Origin: PNAI01 sp964575715
GTDB lineage: Bacteria; Pseudomonadota; Alphaproteobacteria; Rhizobiales; Xanthobacteraceae
Assembly (NCBI GenBank): GCA_964575715.1
Contig: CAZNSG010000365.1
Span: 1 to 31,074, forward strand
DNA: 31,074 nt
Reading direction: 5' to 3'
Of the stretch, positions 1 to 7,129 are shown one piece after another. A model generated the notes under the pieces. The model was given only the letters and a program-made list of their open reading frames with translations, ran no database searches and was not told where the DNA came from. How positions within the stretch are numbered: position 1 is the stretch's first letter; each line of letters opens with the position of its first letter. Made by a program: the position numbers and the translations under genes.

Positions 1-184
1 AGCCGGTGCTCGGGATATACATCACCCCGTTCATGACCGCGCGCATGTCCGTTCGCCGCTTGCCGCCGCCCGGCTTCGCGGGCGGACTGAACGGTTCGAC
101 ACGCGTCCACTCGTCATCCGTCAGGTCGCTCGGGTATCTCAGGTGATCACGATTGTATTTCGCGCGGTTCTCATGCGTCCACAT
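1..184 (-). CDS. IS5-family transposase, N-terminal part (runs off window)
   Basis: Read on the minus strand from an ATG at 182-184, the frame is open to the window edge for 61 residues. It begins MWTHENRAKYNRDHLRYPSD and continues LTDDEWTRVEPFSPPAKPGG, then RRTDMRAVMNGVMYIPSTG. The LTDxEW...PPA and VMNGxxYxxxTG motifs are those of the N-terminal DUF4096-type domain of IS5-family (IS5/IS1031-like) DDE transposases. A purine-rich ribosome binding site (GAGGAGGG) lies about seven bases before the ATG. The catalytic DDE part lies outside the window, so activity cannot be judged. The upstream IS end probably lies at about 200-260, where GATTCAA-like motifs recur and the TPR reading frame of the next gene takes over. 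Confidence 0.85.
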   Translation of the reverse strand, partial: MWTHENRAKYNRDHLRYPSDLTDDEWTRVEPFSPPAKPGGGKRRTDMRAVMNGVMYIPSTG

Positions 185-242
185 CGGCGGTCCCTCCTCG
201 AATCAGGCCGCCTCCCTTGAATCACAAACGATTCAAAGGATT

Positions 243-1087
243 CAACAAGTTTTAGGACGGACACTTAGCAGGCTCTATACCAATCGCGGCCTTGCGTATA
301 ACAACAAAAATAACCACGACCGCGCCATTGCCGACTACGACCAAGCGATCCGGCTTGACCCGGAATTAGCCAACGCCTTTATCAACCGCGGCGTCGCTTA
401 TACAAGCAAGGGTCAGTACGACCGCGCCATCGCCGACTACGACCAGGCGATACGGCTCGATCCTGAAGACCCCATCGGCTTCTATATCCGCTGCTACACA
501 CGCGCCCTTGCCGGGCAATTGTCGCAGGCGCTCTCCGATTGCAACGAGGCCCTGCGGTTGCGACCCAATGATGCCGGTGCGCTCGATACTCGCGGATTCA
601 CATACCTGAAATGGGGCTGCTCGATGACGCCATCAGGGATTACAATGCTGCGCTTAAGCTCGATCCGAAAAACGCAGGTTCGCTCTACGGCCGCGGCCTC
701 GCCAAGCAAAAGAAGGGCAACACAGAGGCGGGCAACGCGGACATCGCGGCGGCAAAGGCGATCCAGGCAGACATTGCCGAGGAGTACGCGCGCTACGGCG
801 TGACCCTCGCCTCTGTCGTCGCCCGTGCTGTTTCGCCACCGCCGACGGTCGCCGAAACCTTGTGCAAGTCTTCTTGGTTCGGCTTCTGCACCAACCGCTA
901 TACCCTGGCAGAGCAGGAAAAGATCGACGCCGACAAGCAACGGGAACGGCATCGCGCCGAGGTTTGTGCCAACCACGTCGCTTGGAAAGCCAAGATCAAA
1001 GCAGAACGCGGTGCTGGAATCTTGGCTTATGTAATCGAGACGAACGCCCAGGTGCGAAAATTAGAAGCACTCTGCGGGAAAGGTTAA
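243..1087 (+). pseudogene. TPR-repeat protein, 5' end lost to the IS and frameshifted
   Basis: Two overlapping frames together encode one tetratricopeptide-repeat protein. The first part (about 243-610) has TPR units with LYTNRGLAYNNKNNHDRAIA, DYDQAIRLDPELANAFINRG and a second DYDQAIRLDPED. The second part (611-1087, another frame) continues with MGLLDDAIRDYNAALKLDPK and a non-TPR C-terminus containing two cysteines and charged residues. Restoring one A in the run at 608-611 joins YLK to MGLLDDAIRDY exactly, so a single-base deletion (or sequencing error) explains the shift. The N-terminus is missing: upstream of about 243 the frame runs into antisense IS DNA. No start codon, signal peptide or ribosome binding site for the original gene is left. 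TPR proteins are interaction scaffolds; the partner is unknown. Confidence 0.75.
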
Positions 1088-1156
1088 CACGATGGAAGGT
1101 AGCATGAACGGCGTGTGTGGGCGCGTCACTTTTTTTCTTGTTACCGTTCCACCGCA

Positions 1157-1519
1157 TCAGACCAGGGCATTGCCAGCGCCCGCGCGATCTCGATCTGGTG
1201 TCGCGGCGCGATGTCCCGTCCGAGTAGCACGACAATAACCCCTAACCTGCTCCAAATATCCGCCGCGAGTCATGTCGCGGACTCGCACAGCGGTCCAGCC
1301 AAGCTCTGCCATTAGTTTTGCCAGAAGCCGGTAGGCGCCCGCCCGCCGGTCGCATTGTGGAATCTCAAGTATGTCCAGGAGCGTTTGCGTGCTCACACGG
1401 GAAATTCCACCATAATCCACTTTGCCCCGCACGCGCTCCAAGCGCAGCTTCCACGGATGCTCGGCGTTCCGTGCGGCTATTTCGGCCTGTGCAATTTTCA
1501 ATTTAGTTAGCAACGACAC
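1157..1519 (-). CDS. Conserved hypothetical protein, accessory gene
   Basis: A 120-residue protein starting at a GTG preceded by GGGAG six bases upstream. The N-terminal two thirds look like a real, compact fold: a charged helix (LKIAQAEIAARNAEHPWKLR), then VDYGGISRVSTQTLLDILEI and AYRLLAKLMAELGWTAVRVR, followed by GGYLEQVRGY. I remember similar proteins from accessory regions of Bradyrhizobium relatives but know no function. The last 25 residues are Arg/Ala-rich and look like read-through, so the C-terminus may be altered compared with relatives. It is on the same strand as the element's other genes and could share a transcript with the gene at 1592-2107, which lies 72 bases upstream. Confidence 0.6.
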   Translation of the reverse strand: MSLLTKLKIAQAEIAARNAEHPWKLRLERVRGKVDYGGISRVSTQTLLDILEIPQCDRRAGAYRLLAKLMAELGWTAVRVRDMTRGGYLEQVRGYCRATRTGHRAATPDRDRAGAGNALV

Positions 1520-1591
1520 CGTCTACTCCCGGACCATTTTTTGACGCGCTCAACCCTGTCGCCGTGCCGCCGTGCAATCCGACGGTTTTCA

Positions 1592-2107
1592 TTACCAATA
1601 CGAATGCCAGACCAGATTAGCGGGCGGGTTTGGATAGCATGCCTCGGCGAGTAGCGCGGCCGAAGTAGGGTCGGGGCACAGCACGGGCATATTCTCCATC
1701 GTGAGAACACGCGCATCAGGATCGGCGTTGTCCGGAAAACAAAGTTCAACAGTACACCCGGCACCGTGCTTTTGTACCCACAGGTAATTGTCGCCGACCC
1801 TACAGGAATAGCACTCGGCCCACTTAAATCCGTCCCACTGCCGATGATATGGCTGCTTGGTCATATCTGGCGCAGCTTTCAAAACTTGGGCGATAAATTC
1901 ATCGGTGAGAAGTGCGAAGTTGCTTGCCCACCGGACATACCGCTCACCAAAGGGGTTGAGCGCGGACCGCGTTATGATTTCCTTGACACCTCGCGGCAGC
2001 TCACCCTGCCAGGGAGTTTGTGCTGGTGAATGGGGTCGGCTCGTAGCTGGTGCGAAGCGGATGATACGGGTTACTTCCTCATTTTGGTTTGCAGCGTTGC
2101 TTTGCAT
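1592..2107 (-). CDS. Hypothetical protein, accessory gene
   Basis: A 171-residue protein that I do not recognise. I chose the ATG at 2105-2107 because AGGGGG lies five bases upstream; the in-frame start seven codons earlier has no such site. The product is soluble, without signal peptide or membrane segment. It is rich in aromatic residues and has several cysteines in the middle and C-terminal part (AECYSCRVGDNYLWVQKHGA, CTVELCFPDN). The C-terminus ends in an aromatic stretch (NLVWHSYW). The paired cysteines might bind metal, but no family motif is clear. It lies within the integrated element, downstream of the helicase gene after a 440-base gap. Confidence 0.55.
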   Translation of the reverse strand: MQSNAANQNEEVTRIIRFAPATSRPHSPAQTPWQGELPRGVKEIITRSALNPFGERYVRWASNFALLTDEFIAQVLKAAPDMTKQPYHRQWDGFKWAECYSCRVGDNYLWVQKHGAGCTVELCFPDNADPDARVLTMENMPVLCPDPTSAALLAEACYPNPPANLVWHSYW

Positions 2108-2545
2108 GACTGTCCCCCTGAGTTTCAAATTGTGGAATCGTAAACCTCAAACGCTGGCCCAACGGCGCAGGGTTCGTTAAATTTGTCTTACACTTGGCGA
2201 GTAAAGATTTTATTAAGACCTGTGGCAGCGGACCGTCGAAGGTTTGGGCGAAGCAAAATTTGCGACCTTGCCGTCTTTAAAGATGTGGCCCGCGGCCAAC
2301 CCGGTCTTTGCGTTTTTTCTGCTGTCGATCTGTCTCAACGTGGTTCGGCTTAACCGCTTCAATCTCTATCGTTTACTCGCGGCACCTTGTGACCTTGTTT
2401 TGCAGAAGCGCCGGGAAGCCGGGAAGCTCGGGAAGGTTTCTGCCGTTATGTGCTGATCAATGACTGACATCTTTTTATTTTTTGATCCTTATGTAAGAAC
2501 TAAATACTTCCCGTAATTCCCGTACTTCCCGGGCCGCTGCCCCTG
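2108..2545. other. 438-base gap with putative origin-like repeats; no convincing gene
   Basis: No open frame here has a credible ribosome binding site together with a recognisable protein. The plus-strand frame at 2244-2456 is short and unlike any family I know. The notable content is the pair of opposed GGGAAG arrays at 2413-2435 and 2507-2530, with an AT-rich stretch between them (listed separately). Confidence 0.6.
2413..2530. repeat. Opposed GGGAAG arrays around an AT-rich patch, candidate origin (iterons)
   Basis: GGGAAG occurs at 2413-2418, 2421-2426 and 2430-2435 (spacing 8 and 9 bases). The complement occurs at 2507-2512 (CTTCCC), 2516-2521 (ATTCCC) and 2525-2530 (CTTCCC), spaced exactly 9 bases. 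Between the arrays lies about 70 bases of mainly AT-rich DNA, including TTTTTATTTTTTGATC. The right array begins 15 bases after the helicase stop codon. Short repeats facing an AT-rich patch beside a replication helicase resemble iteron origins of plasmids and P4-like elements. That role is inference. The arrays could also base-pair in RNA or act as a terminator or regulator site. Confidence 0.45.
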
Positions 2546-4165
2546 CTACGTCCGCCGGACCGTGATATCGTTGGCGTTCGTTGCGGGGTTGTGCTGCGTT
2601 TCCAACATGAATCCTCCGATGCGAGCCCCTTTGACCCGGCGTGCCCAATAGCCGAAGACCTTTGCGTTCGCATCTCGACTGCCGAGCACATCCTCAAGTG
2701 CCTCTTGCAACGCCTGCTCCGTCGGTGTCGGGGCGGGGGCCGCCAGCGACGAACGCTTATGATCCGTCACTCGTTTATGCACAGCGATGGGGTCGGCGGC
2801 TTTGAACGGCATCGTGCCGAAGTGCTGATGCAGGGCGGCCAACAAAGACGCATCACCCTGACGCCGCGGGTCCTCCGCCTTGTTCCGGCGGAAAGCCTCG
2901 CTGACATCGTAACCAGTCAGCCAATAGACGAGATCTCGGACTTTGCGCGACCAATCGTCGAACGACCCTACAGCGGGTAACCCTTGCGACGGCATACCCG
3001 CCAACCGGAACGCCCGCATCGCGATAAATGCGGCCAGCAGGAAGGTTGTTCGGCGGCGCTGCATCAACTCGGCGGGGTTGAATCCATAGCGATCCCGCTC
3101 GGGGTCCGCCGAGCGCGGCAGGATGTCAAGAGGGAGAGCCCTCCTGGCCATGTCGCCGGTAATGATTGGATTGTTGCCTGTCAGCGTGATGAGCGAGCGG
3201 TTGCGCACCTTGACCGTTTCGCTGAGGCCAAGCGGACGGATATTCGCGCCCCCTTCCGTGAGGATGGCTTCGAGAAGGTCGCCTTTAATCTGCATCCCGT
3301 TGGCGTTGTCGATGCTAAGTGCGGCAGGTGCCTGTAGGAGCAGTGCGCCAAGTCGTTTCTCGAACTCCTCACCGCTTCCGCCCCAGGTGACCACGACGGG
3401 CGCGGTGTCAAATGCCAGTCGCACCAAGCTGCGCACGATCAAGCCCTTACCGGTAGCAGGCATCGAGCTGCGCACGACAAACATCGGGGCAACGGACAGA
3501 AATGGTCGTTCAATCGCGGTGAAAATAGCGGCAAGCAGCAGCGCCTGCCCCGCAGCAAGATCGTCGAACTGATATTTTGAAAAGGGAAACAACAGCACTT
3601 CCGCCGCCCTTTGGGCATCATCGCGCGAGGGATTCAGCGGAACGTCGAAAATGGGTGACTTATCGTGGAAAAGTCCCGTTTCGGGGTCATAGCCCAAAAC
3701 GAAGTGAATTTCGCCGAGGTCGTCGATTCGTGGCACCCGAACAATGCCTCGCAGGGGCGGCGCTCCGTATTGGCCTCGCATCTGCGTCAGATAATCGGCG
3801 ACGAAGCCGCGTGGCGGATGAGTGCGCACGACGCGATTTGCGCTCTTGCCTCCGGCGCGCTGTTTCCATTCCAATTGTTCGGCACGCTGCATGATGTCTG
3901 CTGGCGTGGCCAGCGTCGTGCCGGGCAAATCGCCCTCCCACCGCGTTTCCGGGGGCAATGCGTCTTTATCCGGGACACGTAGGATCACCAGCGGGCCGGT
4001 CGGATCGCCCAACGTGAACGTCCGCGGATCGGCGGCCACTACACAATCCAGCAGCTTTCGGCATTTCTCTTCGTTGCCGGGTACGAACAGCGCAACGGCA
4101 GGCGCGCAGCCATCAACAATTTTAGCGCACTCGGCGGCTGCCTCGATAAGGCCAGTTTCAATCAT
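2546..4165 (-). CDS. SF3-like AAA+ helicase of the integrated element
   Basis: A 539-residue protein with a P-loop ATPase core in its middle. The Walker A motif is SSMPATGKGL at about 233-242 (Lys240). The Walker B is ALSIDN at about 282-287. A sensor-1 type motif, TLTGNNPIITGD, lies at about 327-338, followed by the paired arginines of MARRALPLDI. This layout is that of superfamily 3-like helicases found with phage, plasmid and integrative-element primases. I see no primase (AEP or TOPRIM) motif in the 230 residues before it. The C-terminus ends with YWARRVKGARIGGFMLET, a tail common in such proteins. The start codon overlaps the stop of the upstream regulator (ATGA, 4162-4165), so translation is probably coupled. 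The likely job is unwinding element DNA for replication after excision. Confidence 0.75.
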   Translation of the reverse strand: MIETGLIEAAAECAKIVDGCAPAVALFVPGNEEKCRKLLDCVVAADPRTFTLGDPTGPLVILRVPDKDALPPETRWEGDLPGTTLATPADIMQRAEQLEWKQRAGGKSANRVVRTHPPRGFVADYLTQMRGQYGAPPLRGIVRVPRIDDLGEIHFVLGYDPETGLFHDKSPIFDVPLNPSRDDAQRAAEVLLFPFSKYQFDDLAAGQALLLAAIFTAIERPFLSVAPMFVVRSSMPATGKGLIVRSLVRLAFDTAPVVVTWGGSGEEFEKRLGALLLQAPAALSIDNANGMQIKGDLLEAILTEGGANIRPLGLSETVKVRNRSLITLTGNNPIITGDMARRALPLDILPRSADPERDRYGFNPAELMQRRRTTFLLAAFIAMRAFRLAGMPSQGLPAVGSFDDWSRKVRDLVYWLTGYDVSEAFRRNKAEDPRRQGDASLLAALHQHFGTMPFKAADPIAVHKRVTDHKRSSLAAPAPTPTEQALQEALEDVLGSRDANAKVFGYWARRVKGARIGGFMLETQHNPATNANDITVRRT

Positions 4166-4416
4166 GCCACCCTCCTGCCTTCGCGCACGCTCGACTTTTC
4201 TCCTGCGCTGTTGTCACCGTGTCTGTGATGCTCTTGCGCGCGAAGCCACGCCAGCAAGCTGGATCGCCTAAAATAATTGCGGCGCCCGAGCTTCGTTATT
4301 GGTGGTCCTTCGCCCAATCTCCGCCAGCGATCCAGCGTTCGCTCGCAGATTTTCAACTCGGCTGCGGCTTCATCCTGAGTAAGGAATTCGGCCAAGAGGT
4401 TTTCGGTGGTACTCAT
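4162..4416 (-). CDS. AlpA/excisionase-like helix-turn-helix protein (second of a pair)
   Basis: An 84-residue protein with a MerR/HTH_17-type DNA-binding domain in residues 10-60: FLTQDEAAAELKICERTLDR, then WRRLGEGPPITKLGRRNYFR and a helix SSLLAWLRAQ. This pattern (sensor of the form LTxxEAAxxLxxxxxTLxRWR followed by a beta-wing) is that of AlpA regulators and excisionases. The C-terminal 20 residues are polar and probably disordered. Its start overlaps the stop of the upstream HTH gene by ATGA (4413-4416) and its stop overlaps the helicase start by ATGA, so the three genes form one tightly coupled operon. It could be the excisionase for the neighbouring integrase or a regulator of the helicase. 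Confidence 0.8.
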   Translation of the reverse strand: MSTTENLLAEFLTQDEAAAELKICERTLDRWRRLGEGPPITKLGRRNYFRRSSLLAWLRAQEHHRHGDNSAGEKSSVREGRRVA

Positions 4417-4727
4417 GACGCGGCTCCCCCGTGCGAAGTTGGCCCGAGCGCCACAGTTGATAACTCATCAGGCTGGACCTCATCAGCGCGGGATGACATC
4501 CACAAGTCGAGATCGGAAATCCGGTATCGGACAAAGTCGTTTTTGCCGTGGTAGCGCGGCCCCCTTCGTTGTGATCGCCAATTCAGCATCACTCCGGGAG
4601 TAGAGCCGAGATAAGCCGCAGCATGTGCCGTGGGAATGAATACCGATGGAGGTAAGCCGGCGATCTCTGCCAGCAGTTCCTCGCGCGATTTCTCGGACGC
4701 GCGGTCTCGGATGGATTTGGCTGGCAT
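4413..4727 (-). CDS. AlpA-like helix-turn-helix protein (first of a pair)
   Basis: A 104-residue protein. I chose the ATG at 4725-4727 because AGGAGAG lies six bases upstream; the in-frame start twelve codons earlier lacks such a site. After a charged N-terminus (SIRDRASEKSREELLAEIAG) comes an HTH_17-type domain: SVFIPTAHAAAYLGSTPGVM, LNWRSQRRGPRYHGKNDFVR and YRISDLDLWMSSR. This domain class binds DNA in AlpA regulators and excisionases. It is the first gene of the operon with the second HTH protein and the helicase. Two different HTH proteins in a row suggest a division of work, one for excision and one for transcription; which is which is not visible. Confidence 0.75.
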   Translation of the reverse strand: MPAKSIRDRASEKSREELLAEIAGLPPSVFIPTAHAAAYLGSTPGVMLNWRSQRRGPRYHGKNDFVRYRISDLDLWMSSRADEVQPDELSTVALGPTSHGGAAS

Positions 4728-4848
4728 GTTGGCTCTCCTGAATCGATTAGGCCAACAGACCAATTACACCCATTCGCCCTAAACGAAGGGGGGCGGGAAA
4801 TCGCACCTGTTTGCTGGTGAGGGCGGGGAAGATCGCCCCGGCTGAACT

Positions 4849-5421
4849 TTAGGGAGCGACCGATTTCAGTCGTCGTCGGAGCTTGTTAAGGCGCTGTCGC
4901 CGCGCCGCCAGTTCGACTTTCTGCGCCCTCTTCATGGCTGGGGACATCATCCCGTACTGATGTTGCGCTGCTTGCTTGCCTGGCAGTTTAAGGTCCTGGG
5001 GGAGAGCCATACCGGAGACATCGGCAACCTCGCGGGCCAAACGGAAGAAGAAGCTCTCGCCGCCACCATTGTCATACTTCTTCCGCCACCGTTTCGCAGG
5101 TAGGCCGGCCCGTTCCAAGGCACGCCCGACATCAGACAGAAAAATCTGTTGCGCTAACGCCTTATCTGACACGCCGCGCTTGCCGGCTTTAACGCCGCCA
5201 CGAGCGAAGCGAATTGAGTCCACCAAGTTCGCAACGAGTTGTTCGCGGGTTTCGCTAGACAGCACGGCCAGTTCGTCAAAATCGACTAAAGCAAATCGGA
5301 CGAGATCAAGGTCGTCGACTGCATTGCGGTCCTTAGGATTGATGACCGGTACGTCATAGATGGCGAGCCGGGTACGCCAACGTTTACGGGGCATCGCAGA
5401 CCATCCCAAGAATGGGTTCAT
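4849..5421 (-). CDS. Hypothetical protein next to the integrase
   Basis: A basic protein of up to 190 residues with no family I can name. The start is uncertain: the ATG at 5419-5421 has no clear ribosome binding site, while the ATG nine codons later (5394) follows a GGGATGG. The N-terminal part contains VDDLDLVRFALVDFDELAVL and a run of helices. The C-terminus is strongly basic with KRAQKVELAARRQRLNKLRR. There is no signal peptide or membrane segment. It begins 15 bases after the integrase stop on the same strand, so it is probably co-transcribed. In that spacer an 18-codon frame starts at ATGAGC, overlapping the integrase stop, and might help ribosomes reach this gene. DNA binding is plausible from the charge but not shown. 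Confidence 0.6.
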   Translation of the reverse strand: MNPFLGWSAMPRKRWRTRLAIYDVPVINPKDRNAVDDLDLVRFALVDFDELAVLSSETREQLVANLVDSIRFARGGVKAGKRGVSDKALAQQIFLSDVGRALERAGLPAKRWRKKYDNGGGESFFFRLAREVADVSGMALPQDLKLPGKQAAQHQYGMMSPAMKRAQKVELAARRQRLNKLRRRLKSVAP

Positions 5422-5436
5422 TGGGCTTATCGACGC

Positions 5437-6726
5437 TCATGATTGCGCCCTCGCACGGTGCTCGCCGATCATCGCGACGCTAGACGGTATTGGGTTCAAA
5501 ATGCGCTCAATCATCGCCGCGAGTTTTTCGAGTGCATCTTGCTTTTCGTCCGCGTAGGAGTGGCGATCATAAGTTCCCTCAACACCGGCAATGACGTGCC
5601 CGAGCACGCGCTCCGAAATATCCGGGCGCACGCCAGCACGAACCATCAACGTTTTCGCAGATCGTCGCAAATCATGGAGGGTCCAGTTCGGGATTGGCTC
5701 AACCTTCGCCCCTTTCTTTGCCTGCTTCTTCATGGCCGCGAGTACGGCCTTATCCAGCTTAGCCTTGCCCTTGCCGAAGCCTGTGAATGGCGTCTTGGCA
5801 CGCGACGCAAACACGTAATCGCAATCTTCGATCTTCGGCTGCGCCTCAATGACAGCAAGCGCGGCCTTTGATAACGGAACGAAATTCGGCCGCTTCGTCT
5901 TGTAACGTTCGGCGGGGATCGTCCAAATCCCGTCCTTGCCCATCTCTTTGCGGCTTAAGTGCGCAACTTCATCGCGCCGCTGCGCTGTCAGGAATAGGGC
6001 TCTTGCCATGGCCCCGAACGTTCCGGATTCGCCGAGCACCGGCCAAATAATACGGATTTCCTCATCAGATAGAACGCGGGTACGTGCACGATCTTTTGGG
6101 TTTGCTCTCGGCTCAACGCGCACGAAGGCGGCCATGAGATTGAATTGGTCGTCTCGTTCAGCATACCAACTCAGTGCCTTTCGAAGATACGCGCGGGTCC
6201 TATCGGCCATGACAGGCCCAGCTTCATTCTCGATGAGGTCCAACATTTCAGCTATGTGAGAGCGACGTATCTCATAAACGCCGAGCTTGCCTATGCGCGG
6301 CTTCACTAGCCGATTAAACGCACTCTCAATGTGATCGGCACTCCGCAACGGCCTCTCCTTGCTGCGAACATACCGGGCTACGAAATCATCGAGAATATTG
6401 GAGACGGTCCTAATTGCAGGTGGCTGCGCTCGATCCGCGAGCGGGTTCTCGCCGCGATCAACACGTTGGCGTAGGTCGCGAGCTTCGCGAACCGCTTTTA
6501 GTGCGGACCAATCCGGCCATGCGCCGATGGTGAATCGATGCTCGCGACCGCGTAGGCGATAGTTGAGCACGAAGGCCCGCGCACCCGCAGCGGTCACACG
6601 AACACCAAAGCCCCTCGGTGCCTTCGCCCCTTGGATTGTGGCACCCGCGAAATAGGTGATCAAATTGCCCGTGGTTGGGACCGGCAAGCGTTTGATTGTC
6701 TCTTCACTCAGCTTCTCGGGCTTCAT
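5437..6726 (-). CDS. Tyrosine recombinase (P4-family integrase)
   Basis: A 429-residue site-specific recombinase. The start at 6726 follows GGGGG six bases upstream; a start ten codons earlier is less likely. The N-terminal part has the P4-type arm-binding domain (DUF4102-like), with GFGVRVTAAGARAFVLNYRL and FTIGAWPDWSALKAVREARD. A SAM-like core-binding domain follows at about 105-200. The catalytic domain carries Arg250 (LTAQRRDEVAHL), Lys near 276 (RYKTKR), His351 and Arg354 (LHDLRRS), His377 (LGH) and the nucleophile Tyr386 (GTYDRHSY). All key residues are present, so the enzyme looks active. It lies about 165 bases from the tRNA-Lys half that is its probable attachment site. It should integrate and, with an excisionase, excise the element. 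Confidence 0.93.
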   Translation of the reverse strand: MKPEKLSEETIKRLPVPTTGNLITYFAGATIQGAKAPRGFGVRVTAAGARAFVLNYRLRGREHRFTIGAWPDWSALKAVREARDLRQRVDRGENPLADRAQPPAIRTVSNILDDFVARYVRSKERPLRSADHIESAFNRLVKPRIGKLGVYEIRRSHIAEMLDLIENEAGPVMADRTRAYLRKALSWYAERDDQFNLMAAFVRVEPRANPKDRARTRVLSDEEIRIIWPVLGESGTFGAMARALFLTAQRRDEVAHLSRKEMGKDGIWTIPAERYKTKRPNFVPLSKAALAVIEAQPKIEDCDYVFASRAKTPFTGFGKGKAKLDKAVLAAMKKQAKKGAKVEPIPNWTLHDLRRSAKTLMVRAGVRPDISERVLGHVIAGVEGTYDRHSYADEKQDALEKLAAMIERILNPIPSSVAMIGEHRARAQS

Positions 6727-6735
6727 CGCACCCCC

Positions 6736-6848
6736 GTGTCCGCACTGTGTCCGCACTATCAGTTGACGTGAATGTCGGTGGGTATGCGCTCAATGTCACG
6801 TGGTGTCAACGAATATGCTTGATATAATTAACGTTTATGTGCGGACAC
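6736..6848. repeat. 11-base repeats in front of the integrase
   Basis: GTGTCCGCACT occurs twice in tandem at 6736-6746 and 6747-6757, just upstream of the integrase start. The reverse complement GTGCGGACAC occurs once at 6839-6848, about 43 bases before the tRNA half. Between them is a looser inverted pair (TTGACGTGA at 6763-6771, TCACG-TGGTG-TCAA at 6796-6809) and AT-rich DNA. Position and spacing fit arm-type integrase sites, excisionase sites or operators of the AlpA-like proteins. The role is inference. Confidence 0.5.
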
Positions 6849-6891
6849 GGACAACTCCTCGCAGCATCAGGACTTTAGCGAAGTGGGTGTG

Positions 6892-6941
6892 CGTGACTTT
6901 TAATCACGGGGTCGTTGGTTCGAAACCAACCGGGCTCACCA
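6892..6941 (+). tRNA. 3' half of tRNA-Lys(UUU): attachment site (attR), not a full tRNA
   Basis: The anticodon arm is complete: stem CGTGA at 6892-6896, loop CTTTTAA at 6897-6903 (anticodon TTT), stem TCACG at 6904-6908. The T arm follows (GTTGG at 6914-6918, loop TTCGAAA, CCAAC at 6926-6930). The acceptor strand is CGGGCTC at 6931-6937, with A and an encoded CCA to 6941. There is no D arm or 5' acceptor strand to the left, so this is a fragment. It is the remnant left when an element enters a tRNA gene and restores the intact copy at its other end, here outside the window to the left. The intact gene should begin GAGCCCG. Confidence 0.85.
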
Positions 6942-7129
6942 GCATAACTTGTGTTTCGTTCATTTATCTCAACCGACATTTTAAAACGAAATCAATGCGT
7001 TCGGGTGATTCCGGTACGCGAAAAAGCCGCCGCGGCAGAGGGACGGAGCCTTAGCCAAGGGCCATTAGGTTTTCGGCAACCATTGGGCTTCAGCATGCGG
7101 AATCGGTGGGCGGATTACACAATCACGAC

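Larger units (their letters stand above)
1..6941. mobile_element. Integrative element at tRNA-Lys(UUU), right end (partial)
   Basis: The right boundary is set by a 3' tRNA-Lys half at 6892-6941 that has no 5' half to its left, which is the usual footprint of a tyrosine integrase that recombines in a tRNA gene. The integrase gene lies just inside this boundary. It is followed on the same strand by an unknown gene, two AlpA-like regulators and an SF3-like helicase. No capsid, tail, conjugation or relaxase genes are visible in the 6.9 kb present. The left boundary is not in the window; I saw no second copy of the tRNA 3' sequence. An IS5-family element sits at the left edge. That the element is a phage satellite or a small integrative plasmid-like element is inference. 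Confidence 0.8.

Noticed and set aside
2244..2456. Plus-strand 70-residue protein
   Set aside because: No recognisable family, no good ribosome binding site, and it runs into the GGGAAG array.
6736..6848. CRISPR array
   Set aside because: Repeats are 10-11 bases, two are adjacent without spacer, one is inverted, and no cas gene is near.
6820..6941. A complete tRNA-Lys gene
   Set aside because: Only the anticodon arm onward is present; the sequence to the left does not form a D arm or a 5' acceptor strand GAGCCCG.
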